A stretch of DNA of 17,853 nucleotides, taken from positions 1-17,853 of the forward strand of contig JAWOGF010000040.1 of the NCBI GenBank assembly GCA_046497075.1. Direction: 5' to 3'. Source of the DNA: Saliniplasma sp046497075 (GTDB lineage Archaea; Thermoplasmatota; Thermoplasmata; Halarchaeoplasmatales; Halarchaeoplasmataceae). Each line of letters opens with the position of its first letter. Position 1 is the first letter of the stretch. The position numbers were made by a program, and so were the translations under genes. Below, in pieces: positions 7,117-13,735 of the stretch. The notes beneath the pieces are model-generated. The model was not told the DNA's origin and did no database searches. It saw only the letters and a program-made list of their open reading frames with translations.

Positions 7117-7571
7117 GAACTTTCCACCCTGTCTAACTCCTTTTTCATACCATGCCAATCTATTATCTTCCTAATTATCTTTCTGGTTCCATCTAGGTCA
7201 TGATTATAATGCTCCAAGCGAACTACCTCAGCTTTCAATCCTCTTTTGTCAAGTTCTTCATTTATTCTATCCTCTTCATGCCATTGGTCATAACCTAAAG
7301 CTATTATATCTGGATCTACCTTTTCAACAGTATCGAATCGATCCCCTTCTACCCCTATGACAACTTCGTCTACCGGCTTAAGAGCCCCGATAAGTTCAGC
7401 TCTAGTTTCCTCGTTCATCAGTGGCTCATGCTTCTTTTCCCTCACGGTTTCATCGCATGCTACCACTACTACGAGTTCATCTCCCAACCTTTTGGCCGCC
7501 TTTAGATAATGCAGATGACCTAAGTGGATGAGATCGAATGTACCTGCAGCCATGACCGTCTTATCACCCAT
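7113..7571 (-). CDS. ribL: FAD synthetase, archaeal RibL type
   Basis: RibL is the archaeal FMN adenylyltransferase that turns FMN and ATP (or CTP) into FAD and pyrophosphate. It is a single-domain cytidylyltransferase-like protein. The nucleotide-binding signature GTFDLIHLGH, with its HxGH motif, is at about residues 10-19; LGYDQW follows near 91-96, and DGTRKIIRKI, matching the family's second nucleotide-binding motif, lies near 126-135. The start ATG at 7571 is chosen because GGAGG sits 8 bases upstream inside the end of ribB. The gene overlaps ribB by 8 bp and ribC by ATGA. It is placed in the pathway operon between DHBP synthase and riboflavin synthase. Confidence 0.92.
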   Translation of the reverse strand: MGDKTVMAAGTFDLIHLGHLHYLKAAKRLGDELVVVVACDETVREKKHEPLMNEETRAELIGALKPVDEVVIGVEGDRFDTVEKVDPDIIALGYDQWHEEDRINEELDKRGLKAEVVRLEHYNHDLDGTRKIIRKIIDWHGMKKELDRVESS

Positions 7572-8265
7572 ATTGCTCCTCCCACTCATCCAATATCTCC
7601 TTTCCTTCGATCAAGGGGATACTATGCTTTTTTCCGTACCTCACTGCTTCTTTTTCGCTCAAGCTATTCCCGTCGTCACCAAGCATCTCACATATAGTCA
7701 TACTAGGGAAATATCCACCCATCTCTAACAGTGCGGTGGTCAGTTCAGTGTGACCCTGTCGCTTATTCAATAATCCTTCCGTTGCATTCAATAGAAAAAC
7801 GTGTCCAGGAGTTCTAAATTCTCTCCCGAACATATCTCTAGCCCTATCCTCATGAAGTTCGTCTATCTCTTGAGATAGTTCCGCAAATCTTTTGATAGTC
7901 TTCGCCCGGTCATTATCAGTGATACCGGTAAAGGTCCCTCTATGGTTTATAGTAAGTGAGAAAGTAGATTTTTCGTCATATGGTATATCATCCGCCTTCA
8001 TCCTAGAAAGTAATGGATGATCGGCAGCATTTTCACTTATCAAGTCGTGAAGATAAGGTAGACCCAGTTTCTTCCAAATCATCGGTGGTACGGTAACACA
8101 TACCAGACCTCCAGCATCCCTACGAAGCCTCCTGACTTTATCCTGTGTTACCCATATCGACGGTGTCACCAGATCCGTCTCATTCTCCCTTTTATCGGCA
8201 TCGTAAACCATGGCAAACCATCCCTTTTTCAGGGACTGGAGTGCCTTTTCAACTGTTTCTCTCAT
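7564..8265 (-). CDS. ribB: 3,4-dihydroxy-2-butanone 4-phosphate synthase
   Basis: RibB converts ribulose 5-phosphate to 3,4-dihydroxy-2-butanone 4-phosphate plus formate, providing the four-carbon unit for lumazine. The acidic metal-binding loop DADKRENETDLV is at about residues 23-34. RGTFTGITDNDRAKTI (about 113-128) and FRTPGHVFLL with downstream GHTELTTALLEM (about 152-180) complete the active site. There is no GTP cyclohydrolase II domain, as expected for archaea. The start ATG at 8265 is supported by TTATAAAT (8284-8291) about 22 nt upstream, which predicts a leaderless message; the open frame continues past this promoter to a TTG at 8310, which cannot be the start. First gene of the ribB-ribL-ribC-ribH operon. 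Confidence 0.95.
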   Translation of the reverse strand: MRETVEKALQSLKKGWFAMVYDADKRENETDLVTPSIWVTQDKVRRLRRDAGGLVCVTVPPMIWKKLGLPYLHDLISENAADHPLLSRMKADDIPYDEKSTFSLTINHRGTFTGITDNDRAKTIKRFAELSQEIDELHEDRARDMFGREFRTPGHVFLLNATEGLLNKRQGHTELTTALLEMGGYFPSMTICEMLGDDGNSLSEKEAVRYGKKHSIPLIEGKEILDEWEEQYG

Positions 8266-8283
8266 TGGATTTACATATATTCG

Positions 8284-8291
8284 ATTTATAA
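8284..8291 (-). promoter_or_regulatory. TATA box of the riboflavin operon
   Basis: The minus strand reads TTATAAAT, centred about 22 nt from the ribB ATG, giving a leaderless or very short leader. The sequence TTTACATATAT at 8270-8280, between the box and the start codon, recurs at 8354-8364. Confidence 0.55.
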
Positions 8292-8358
8292 TAGACTTTT
8301 GGTAAAACAATCACTTGGTCTAACTAAAGCTCTTATCGATTACCCTACGGTTGTTTAC

Positions 8359-8384
8359 ATATATCAAGAAACTTTTTGATATAT
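8359..8384. other. Perfect 9-bp inverted repeat between the HTH operon and ribB
   Basis: ATATATCAA (8359-8367) and TTGATATAT (8376-8384) are exact inverse complements around an 8-base loop. On the minus strand it begins inside the TAA of the upstream winged-helix gene, so it may be a 3'-end hairpin, or an operator for the riboflavin promoter about 70 bp downstream. The stem is AT-rich and no U tract follows. Confidence 0.5.
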
Positions 8385-8704
8385 TATCTGTACATCATCT
8401 CTCTGCTTTTCTTGGAACCTTTTTCCTTCGATCTTTTTGATTTCTTCCTTTTCAAAGTCTTATCCTGACTGGGATTTGTTCCGTGGAACTGTATATCGCT
8501 ACGTTTTAACCTCAAATATTTTTTATCTGGAAGTACATCTATACTGACTATATCTTTAGAAACTAAACCCTTCACAGCCCTTTCCAACTTACTCTCAGAA
8601 ACGTTGAGCTTCTTAGCCGCTTCTTTCAATGTTATATTCTCGCCTTTCATCAACAGTTTGATAAGCCTAGATTCCAAACTATCACTATCTATCTGGACCG
8701 GCAT
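8384..8704 (-). CDS. Small winged-helix protein with a highly basic C-terminal tail
   Basis: No named family is recognised. Residues about 6-60 (ESRLIKLLMKGENITLKEAAKKLNVSESKL, split over two helices) form a helix-turn-helix of winged type, with a strand pair (IVSIDVLPDKKYLRL) after it. Residues about 65-106 are a disordered Lys/Arg/Ser tail with KRKKSKRSKEKGSKKSR, likely to bind nucleic acid nonspecifically. The start ATG at 8704 is favoured because GGGTGAT, a near-perfect archaeal ribosome site, lies 3 bases upstream of it around the previous stop; the longer frame to 8743 reads back into the upstream gene. It is the last gene of a three-gene operon and ends directly ahead of the riboflavin operon. 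The role is unknown; a chromatin or transcription function is an inference. Confidence 0.7.
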   Translation of the reverse strand: MPVQIDSDSLESRLIKLLMKGENITLKEAAKKLNVSESKLERAVKGLVSKDIVSIDVLPDKKYLRLKRSDIQFHGTNPSQDKTLKRKKSKRSKEKGSKKSREMMYR

Positions 8705-8708
8705 ATTA

Positions 8709-8999
8709 TCACCCAAAGTAGGAACTGGATGTCCTTTCATCATCTTCCAAAGATTCTTTTTCTTCCAGTACGTCGATGGATGTGATCATGTGATTCGGGA
8801 TTATCCTTACCTCACTTTCATCCTCACCGTGGGAGTCATCCAATCTAACTCTTAGAGCGTGACCCCTACCCAGGGTGATATAACCTTCGAAAAATCCTCT
8901 AGTCTCTAATAATTCTTCCCGTGTGGCTAGGGATTTCACTGAATAATGCGATCCCTCAGTTAAAGCGGAACTTATTTTATTTTTATCTTTATCTGTCAT
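8709..8999 (-). CDS. Conserved small protein of unknown function, possible Sm-like barrel
   Basis: This is a 96-residue protein that I cannot assign. It has a short helix at residues 4-14, then a run of alternating hydrophobic strands: VKSLATREELLETRGFFEGY (about 21-40), HALRVRLDD (about 47-55), EVRIIPNHMITSIDVLE (about 63-79), and an acidic Ser-rich tail. Strand spacing, the central Gly and the closing IIPNHMITSIDV resemble Sm/Lsm small beta-barrels, in which the last segment carries the RNA-binding residues; this is a guess from pattern only. The ATG at 8999, 5 bases after the previous stop, is preferred to an upstream TTG (9008). The neighbours are two winged-helix proteins in the same operon. 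Confidence 0.65.
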   Translation of the reverse strand: MTDKDKNKISSALTEGSHYSVKSLATREELLETRGFFEGYITLGRGHALRVRLDDSHGEDESEVRIIPNHMITSIDVLEEKESLEDDERTSSSYFG

Positions 9000-9004
9000 C
9001 GGTA

Positions 9005-9448
9005 TCAATCCTCGATCAACTTTTTTATTCTTTTTATCGTTTGTCTATACCTCTTCAAGGTGGATTCGACATTTGCTTCAGTCACATGCCATGCAGTCAA
9101 TAGATCGCCCTGACGGATCCTGTACCCCTTCTTTATAACTTCACCGTTGTCTTCTAAAACCAGTTCTTCAGATTCGAGCAAGTCCATATTTTTTAGTTTC
9201 CGGAGGTGACGATATATTGTGGGTTTGGACGTTTCTAATATGGCCGCCATTTCGTCCACGGTCCTGGGTTCCTCAGGATCCTTTAGAAAAACATCAGTCC
9301 ACAACCTGAAAGGTACGCTTTCATGCGCTTCTTCACCGGTTTTCCTACCTGATAGGTAACCGATGTCCAAAAGAAAATCTTCCAATATTTCATTGAGATC
9401 ATCCCCTGCTGCTGGGGTATGGCTCGATATCTTTATTTCAAAGGACAT
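9005..9448 (-). CDS. Winged helix-turn-helix transcriptional regulator (ArsR-like)
   Basis: This is a DNA-binding regulator of 147 aa. Residues 45-100 make a winged helix: RLWTDVFLKD (helix 1), RTVDEMAAIL (helix 2), SKPTIYRHLRKLKNMDLLES (recognition helix to wing), then the wing strands ELVLEDNGEVIKKGYRI. A C-terminal amphipathic helix (residues 112-147) with many Lys/Arg is probably for dimerisation. The N-terminal 40 residues include an acidic segment and no recognisable ligand site. The start ATG at 9448 agrees with a TATA-like box at 9469-9477, predicting a leaderless message. It is the first gene of an operon with the 99-aa-class unknown and the basic-tailed winged helix. Regulation of itself or of the adjacent rib operon is plausible but unproven. 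Confidence 0.8.
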   Translation of the reverse strand: MSFEIKISSHTPAAGDDLNEILEDFLLDIGYLSGRKTGEEAHESVPFRLWTDVFLKDPEEPRTVDEMAAILETSKPTIYRHLRKLKNMDLLESEELVLEDNGEVIKKGYRIRQGDLLTAWHVTEANVESTLKRYRQTIKRIKKLIED

Positions 9449-9468
9449 GGTTTCTAATTTAAGTTATT

Positions 9469-9477
9469 GGTTATAAT
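9469..9477 (-). promoter_or_regulatory. TATA box of the three-gene regulator operon
   Basis: The minus strand reads AATTATAAC, centred about 25 nt from the ATG at 9448. It faces away from the moaD-like gene, so 9449-9576 is a divergent promoter region. Confidence 0.45.
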
Positions 9478-9550
9478 TGTTATGGTACCTACATGAAAAA
9501 TTAAGATAAAGCACGTTTGCAATAACTGCATCTTGATCGAGGGAAAATTC

Positions 9551-9559
9551 CAAATATAG
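9551..9559 (+). promoter_or_regulatory. TATA box of the MoaD/ThiS-like gene
   Basis: CAAATATAG lies about 22 nt before the ATG at 9577, as expected for a leaderless message. Confidence 0.45.
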
Positions 9560-9576
9560 CGTAGTATGAATAAAGG

Positions 9577-9837
9577 ATGATGCAATCTACCGTGAATATC
9601 AGATTGAAGTTCTTCGCCTCGGCTAGAGAAATAGTTGGTACGAAAGACCTCGATATGGATATTGAAAAAGGGTCTAAAGCCAAAGATGTTTTGGATCGAT
9701 TGAAGGAAAAATATCCAGGTTTAAAAAAATTAGACGGCCAGTTAATCTTAGCTGTGAACAAACAAACTGGTAGAGCTGATAAAATGATCGAGGATGGAGA
9801 TGAGATAGCAGTACTTCCGCCCGTAAGCGGCGGATGA
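9577..9837 (+). CDS. MoaD/ThiS-family ubiquitin-like sulfur carrier
   Basis: This is a small ubiquitin-fold protein of 86 aa whose C-terminal Gly-Gly is adenylated and thiocarboxylated to donate sulfur for molybdopterin, thiamine or tRNA thiolation, or conjugated to proteins as a SAMP. Evidence is the N-terminal strand INIRLKFFASAREIVG-like segment (residues 7-21), DVLDRLKEKYPGL (38-50), ILAVNKQ (57-63), the DGDEIAVLPPVSGG end (73-86), and precise termination after GG. No E1-like MoeB/UbaA or MoaE gene adjoins, so which pathway it serves cannot be decided; the FFASARE and PPVSGG signatures favour MoaD over ThiS. The start ATG at 9577 (next codon is also ATG) fits a leaderless transcript; GTG at 9592 is possible. 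Confidence 0.88.
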   Translation: MMQSTVNIRLKFFASAREIVGTKDLDMDIEKGSKAKDVLDRLKEKYPGLKKLDGQLILAVNKQTGRADKMIEDGDEIAVLPPVSGG

Positions 9838-9854
9838 ACATTATCGAGGCTAAA

Positions 9855-9862
9855 CTTTATAT
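9855..9862 (+). promoter_or_regulatory. TATA box and ribosome site region of the beta-helix protein
   Basis: CTTTATAT is followed by a predicted start near 9884-9888 and a leader of about 30-35 nt. The AAGGAG at 9901-9906 is 12 bases before the ATG at 9919. Confidence 0.45.
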
Positions 9863-9918
9863 CAGGTAATAAATACTATTTCTTCTTAAAGTCCTATAGC
9901 AAGGAGAAAACAACGGTT

Positions 9919-12900
9919 ATGAAAAAAAACATATCTGGTTTAATAATATCCATATTCATACTGCTCCTATTATTAGTGAGTTGCATCCCCATGGATTTAG
10001 GGGAAGGGGCGTTCATCAACACCCGTATTATCGATCAAAATGATACAGAAGAATGGGTGGACGAGGAGATCATCTTAGATGAAAAATTGATAATCCGGGG
10101 ATACCTTCAAATCGAAGATACTGAACTTTTCATCAAAGCATCAGACGGGGGTGAAATAATAGTCGAAGACGGAGGAACACTAAGAGTAAAAAACTCTCTT
10201 ATCCAACCTTACTATAAACGGCACCATTCTACGATATCTTTTGAACTCGATAAAGGTCATAATCTTCTATCATTTCCATTTCATCGTGAAAACAACTCAA
10301 TAAGGAGCGTTCTAGATCCTTTAGAAGGTCATTACGAATCGGCCTGGCACTACGATCAAGAAGAGGGATATATCAATTTTAGACCAGATCGGGAAGATCA
10401 TTTCAACGACCTCGATGAGATCACCAAAGAGATGGGCGTTAACTTAGATATTACTGATGAATTTACCTTCGAAATCAGCGGAGTTCTACCAAAAAATTCT
10501 GAAATAGAGCTCCAAGAAGGGTTCAACATGGTATCTTATCCCTATCCCGAGGAAAAAACAGTTTCTAACGCATTCTCAGACATCTTAGACGATATAGAAT
10601 CCGTATCTACCGTCATCTCTGGAGAAGAGGTCTATCTCTCAGAAAACGATACTATGGTTCCAGGTAGGGGATATTGGGTCGAAGTCGATGATGATTGTAT
10701 ATGGGAGTCTTATAACGAAAATGGTCTCGAGGAAGATGAAGCTTTAGATATGGATAAGGATAAAGGTACTCGAATAGACTACCAGGCTGATAGTTCAGGG
10801 TATATACGAGATTCTAAATTGGAGTTCCTAGGAGATAGCCAAGAGAATCCAGGACTGATACTTGGATCTGATTCTGTATCCATTGAAGGTTCGAACTTTG
10901 AAGACAATTTCATCGATGTTACTATCGAATCGGCCACTCCTAGTATTAACGAATGCAGTTTCGAAAATTCAACTCATGGTGGTATAATATCACAAAATTC
11001 ATCTTTTAAATCATTTAACAACGAATTCACTCATTCATACGGATACGGTATAAAGGCGATTGGCGGTTCACCTATTCTTACGAGCAATCGGATACTAAAT
11101 AACAAAGGCATCTACCTCGAAAACACTAGTGCACGTGTTTCATCCCACGAAATCAAGAATACACTTGAAAACGGTGTTACCATCCAAGAAGGAGCTCCTT
11201 TGATAGAAGATAACATCTTCATCAACAATCCGACTGCAGTTAGAACTCATAACTCGAATGTTTCTATCATCGATAACACATTCAGTGGTAACGAGGTAGG
11301 TATCAATATTGACCGAGGGAGACCACTAGTAGAAAATAATATATTCGAAGAAGAAGGACATGGCCTTTTGGTTCAACAAGGGAGCGGGGTGATCAAAAAC
11401 AATGAGGTCAGAGATATAGACGGATGGGGGATCGATATAAGAGATTCTAGAAACATATCTGTAAAGGATAATAATATCCGTGGAAGCTCTTTTGGTATCC
11501 GACTATCGGGTGATGGTGCAATAGTAAAAAATAATTTGATAAGCGACAGTTTAGAGCGCGGAGTTCTTATCAAGCGGTCCTATGATTTTGTTTTTGAAAA
11601 GAACATTATCCGCAGGAGTTCAGACACCGGCCTATTTATTGAAGAATCGGAGGGTATAGCAGTCAATAACCAGATCATTGATAATCATGCAGGTGTAGAG
11701 TTAAAAACATCGATCGATTTCATAGACAACACAGTATCGGACAATATTTTATACGGGATTAACATACGGGAAAGTTCTCCTTACCTCGATGGAAATATTT
11801 TTTCCAATAACGAAGAATATGCCCTGAGATTTGAAGACAGCTCTTCAGTGATAAAAAGAGCAAGTATATTGAACAGCAGATATCATCTCTACCTGATCAA
11901 TTCCCAGATAAAAGTGATAAACTCAGCGTTCAGAGATGATAGGATATATGTAGATGAGGATAGTGAATTCGAATCAAAAGATATTTTGAACGCATCCGTG
12001 GACGAGGGGACTTCTCTTAACTATAACATTTACGACTACCTACCCCCAACTGCAGAGATTACGGATGTATCTGATACAGGTGATGTTGAAGTTGATATCA
12101 AAACTAACTCGATATATTTCTCGCCAGAAGATTACTTCTCGGGAACTGTAAACATGACTTTCAACGCTACCATATCCGGGGAATGGGAAACGAAAATACC
12201 TTTTTCCTTAGAAGTAAAACCTGTAAATAACCCGCCGAAAATACTCAATAAAAGTATAGAAGTCACCTACGAGCCAACAAGAATAAGATGGGAGATTGTC
12301 TATGAAGATAAAGACGGACACCTTCCAAACAGTTTAGAACTGGTAGTCGATGGAAACCACTATCAAATGAAAGAACACAATGAATCCGACCAAGATACAT
12401 TCGATGGTAAAAAATACTATTACGAGATGTATCTTGAACCAGGAGATCATGAGTACTATATCAAAGCCACAGAAAATAATACTCTAGGAGCCGATCATAC
12501 AATCAACACCCAATATTATGACCTTGACGTTTCACCCCCAAAACCTGGATGGTTGGGCTTATCGAATCAAGAGGCTGCAAGTTTTGGTACCATCATATTT
12601 ATTATTTTACTGATCTTATTATATCTTAAATACCTGAGGAAGACACCGAAAGAGGACAGTGAAGAAAACATAATAGAGGAAGATGAGTTCTCTAAAAACT
12701 TCGTCAAGAAATTACCTGTCCTTACGAAAAAAAAGGAGAAAGCGGTTGAGGAAACTGAAGCGCTAAATGTCTTGAAGAAGAAAGGGAATGGAAAAGAAGG
12801 TATAGATCAACGTCCTGTCTTGAAAAAGAAAGGGAATGGAAAAGAAGGTATAGATGAACGTCCTGTCTTGAAAAAGAAAGAAGATGCAAAGGATAAGGAA

Positions 12901-13167
12901 GACTATTTTCGAAAACACCGTGTGATCAAAGAAGAAACAGAGATCCAAGAATCCGAAGATGAAGAAGGAGATGTGAAGGAAGAAGATGAAGATGTGGTGG
13001 TGAACGAGCAGGATATCGAAACTATATCGGATGAGGGAGGAGGAAGCAAAAAGCAGCGGGTGATCCGGGAAAGAAAAACGGTTCGACCAAAAACCCGGGT
13101 TATAAAAGATGATGGTTCAGAAAAAAATGAAAGCGGAAACTTGAAAAGGGTCCTGAAAGAGGACTAG
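9919..13167 (+). CDS. Secreted, membrane-anchored right-handed beta-helix surface protein
   Basis: This is a 1082-residue cell-surface protein. Residues 1-22 form a signal peptide (KKN, then a run of Ile/Leu) ending in LVSC, which fits a lipobox with Cys22, so a lipid anchor is possible. Two modules with the pattern LLSFPF / MVSYPY … GYWVEV (about 107-170 and 195-260) resemble a domain common in archaeal secreted proteins. Residues about 295-675 are parallel beta-helix (PbH1/NosD-like) repeats with many 'NxI..N.' turns. Two Ig-like domains occupy about 709-885. A membrane helix (about 888-905, FGTIIFIILLILLY) leads to a 177-residue charged cytoplasmic tail. The tail holds eight copies of a short motif and two exact-length 16-residue repeats. 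Many N-x-S/T sites suggest glycosylation. Beta-helix proteins may bind or cleave polysaccharides; no catalytic residues were identified. The AAGGAG at 9901 sets the start. Confidence 0.85.
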   Translation: MKKNISGLIISIFILLLLLVSCIPMDLGEGAFINTRIIDQNDTEEWVDEEIILDEKLIIRGYLQIEDTELFIKASDGGEIIVEDGGTLRVKNSLIQPYYKRHHSTISFELDKGHNLLSFPFHRENNSIRSVLDPLEGHYESAWHYDQEEGYINFRPDREDHFNDLDEITKEMGVNLDITDEFTFEISGVLPKNSEIELQEGFNMVSYPYPEEKTVSNAFSDILDDIESVSTVISGEEVYLSENDTMVPGRGYWVEVDDDCIWESYNENGLEEDEALDMDKDKGTRIDYQADSSGYIRDSKLEFLGDSQENPGLILGSDSVSIEGSNFEDNFIDVTIESATPSINECSFENSTHGGIISQNSSFKSFNNEFTHSYGYGIKAIGGSPILTSNRILNNKGIYLENTSARVSSHEIKNTLENGVTIQEGAPLIEDNIFINNPTAVRTHNSNVSIIDNTFSGNEVGINIDRGRPLVENNIFEEEGHGLLVQQGSGVIKNNEVRDIDGWGIDIRDSRNISVKDNNIRGSSFGIRLSGDGAIVKNNLISDSLERGVLIKRSYDFVFEKNIIRRSSDTGLFIEESEGIAVNNQIIDNHAGVELKTSIDFIDNTVSDNILYGINIRESSPYLDGNIFSNNEEYALRFEDSSSVIKRASILNSRYHLYLINSQIKVINSAFRDDRIYVDEDSEFESKDILNASVDEGTSLNYNIYDYLPPTAEITDVSDTGDVEVDIKTNSIYFSPEDYFSGTVNMTFNATISGEWETKIPFSLEVKPVNNPPKILNKSIEVTYEPTRIRWEIVYEDKDGHLPNSLELVVDGNHYQMKEHNESDQDTFDGKKYYYEMYLEPGDHEYYIKATENNTLGADHTINTQYYDLDVSPPKPGWLGLSNQEAASFGTIIFIILLILLYLKYLRKTPKEDSEENIIEEDEFSKNFVKKLPVLTKKKEKAVEETEALNVLKKKGNGKEGIDQRPVLKKKGNGKEGIDERPVLKKKEDAKDKEDYFRKHRVIKEETEIQESEDEEGDVKEEDEDVVVNEQDIETISDEGGGSKKQRVIRERKTVRPKTRVIKDDGSEKNESGNLKRVLKED
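12769..12880 (+). repeat. 48-bp coding tandem repeat in the cytoplasmic tail
   Basis: Units 12769-12816 and 12817-12864 encode VLKKKGNGKEGID(Q/E)RP and differ at only two bases. A third partial unit (VLKKKE) starts at 12865. The near identity at DNA level means recent duplication, so copy number may vary between strains. Confidence 0.9.
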
Positions 13168-13730
13168 ATACCTTCTCCTAGAACCTTGACCTTGTCTCCG
13201 TCCATATCTAATCTGAGTAGGGTTTTTATTTTGATACCTAACTCTTTCTCTAAATGTTCCTTAACGCCTACTTTTTCGAAGATCAGCATCACATCTACTA
13301 TCTCGACACCGATCTTATCCAGCGCTTTTACTATAGCACTTAGGGTACCACCGGTACTCAAAACATCATCTATGAAAAATACTTTATCCCCGGGCTCAAC
13401 GAAATTGATATACATCTCACTTTCTGAATAACCTGTGATCTGGCTTATCGAGATCTCCCCCTCCAAACCGTACTTTCGTTTTCTGATGAACTTGTAAGGG
13501 ATACCTGTTTTCATGGAAAGCGCAGAAGCTAACGGAAATCCCATGGACTGCGCTGTCAGTATATAATCGCAATCTAAGTTAGCGTGTTCGATAACTGCAT
13601 CTACAACCTCGCTTATCAGTTCCGGTTCCACCTGTGGAAGACCGTCTGTTAAAGGATGAATGAAATAATGATAATCCCCCATATCAACTACTGGACAACT
13701 TTCTAATGATCCTTTCAATAATTCGAGCAT
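13164..13730 (-). CDS. hpt: Archaeal hypoxanthine/guanine phosphoribosyltransferase
   Basis: Hpt transfers the ribose 5-phosphate of PRPP to hypoxanthine (or guanine), making IMP (GMP). The PRPP-binding signature VFFIDDVLSTGGT is at about residues 114-126. The N-terminal pattern ELLKGSLESCPVV…HYFIHPLTDGLPQVEPEL and the central FIRKRKYGLEGEI match the archaeal Hpt family closely, and the length (188 aa) is normal. The start ATG at 13730 is preferred because MLELL is the usual beginning and GTGAT lies 4 bases upstream; a GTG at 13739 overlaps the previous stop as GTGA. It is the last gene of a three-gene operon whose preceding enzymes release hypoxanthine, so that is the likely physiological substrate. 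Its stop shares the CTAG palindrome with the convergent beta-helix gene. Confidence 0.93.
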   Translation of the reverse strand: MLELLKGSLESCPVVDMGDYHYFIHPLTDGLPQVEPELISEVVDAVIEHANLDCDYILTAQSMGFPLASALSMKTGIPYKFIRKRKYGLEGEISISQITGYSESEMYINFVEPGDKVFFIDDVLSTGGTLSAIVKALDKIGVEIVDVMLIFEKVGVKEHLEKELGIKIKTLLRLDMDGDKVKVLGEGI

Positions 13731-13735
13731 AGATA

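Noticed and set aside
7571..7589. Longer N-terminus of ribL beginning at ATG 7589
   Set aside because: The GGAGG ribosome site lies between this ATG and the one at 7571, which begins the conserved domain.
9449..9576. Possible operator in the divergent region (repeated GTTAT, TGCA arms)
   Set aside because: Arms are only four or five bases and imperfect; I found no convincing palindrome.
9577..9837. ThiS rather than MoaD for the ubiquitin-like gene, linked with the thiamine-binding protein
   Set aside because: FFASARE and PPVSGG are MoaD-like and the two genes are 6 kb apart on separate transcripts.
12763..12948. Open frame on the minus strand opposite the tail repeats
   Set aside because: It is a mirror of the Lys-rich repeats (Phe-rich translation), with no ribosome site or family similarity.
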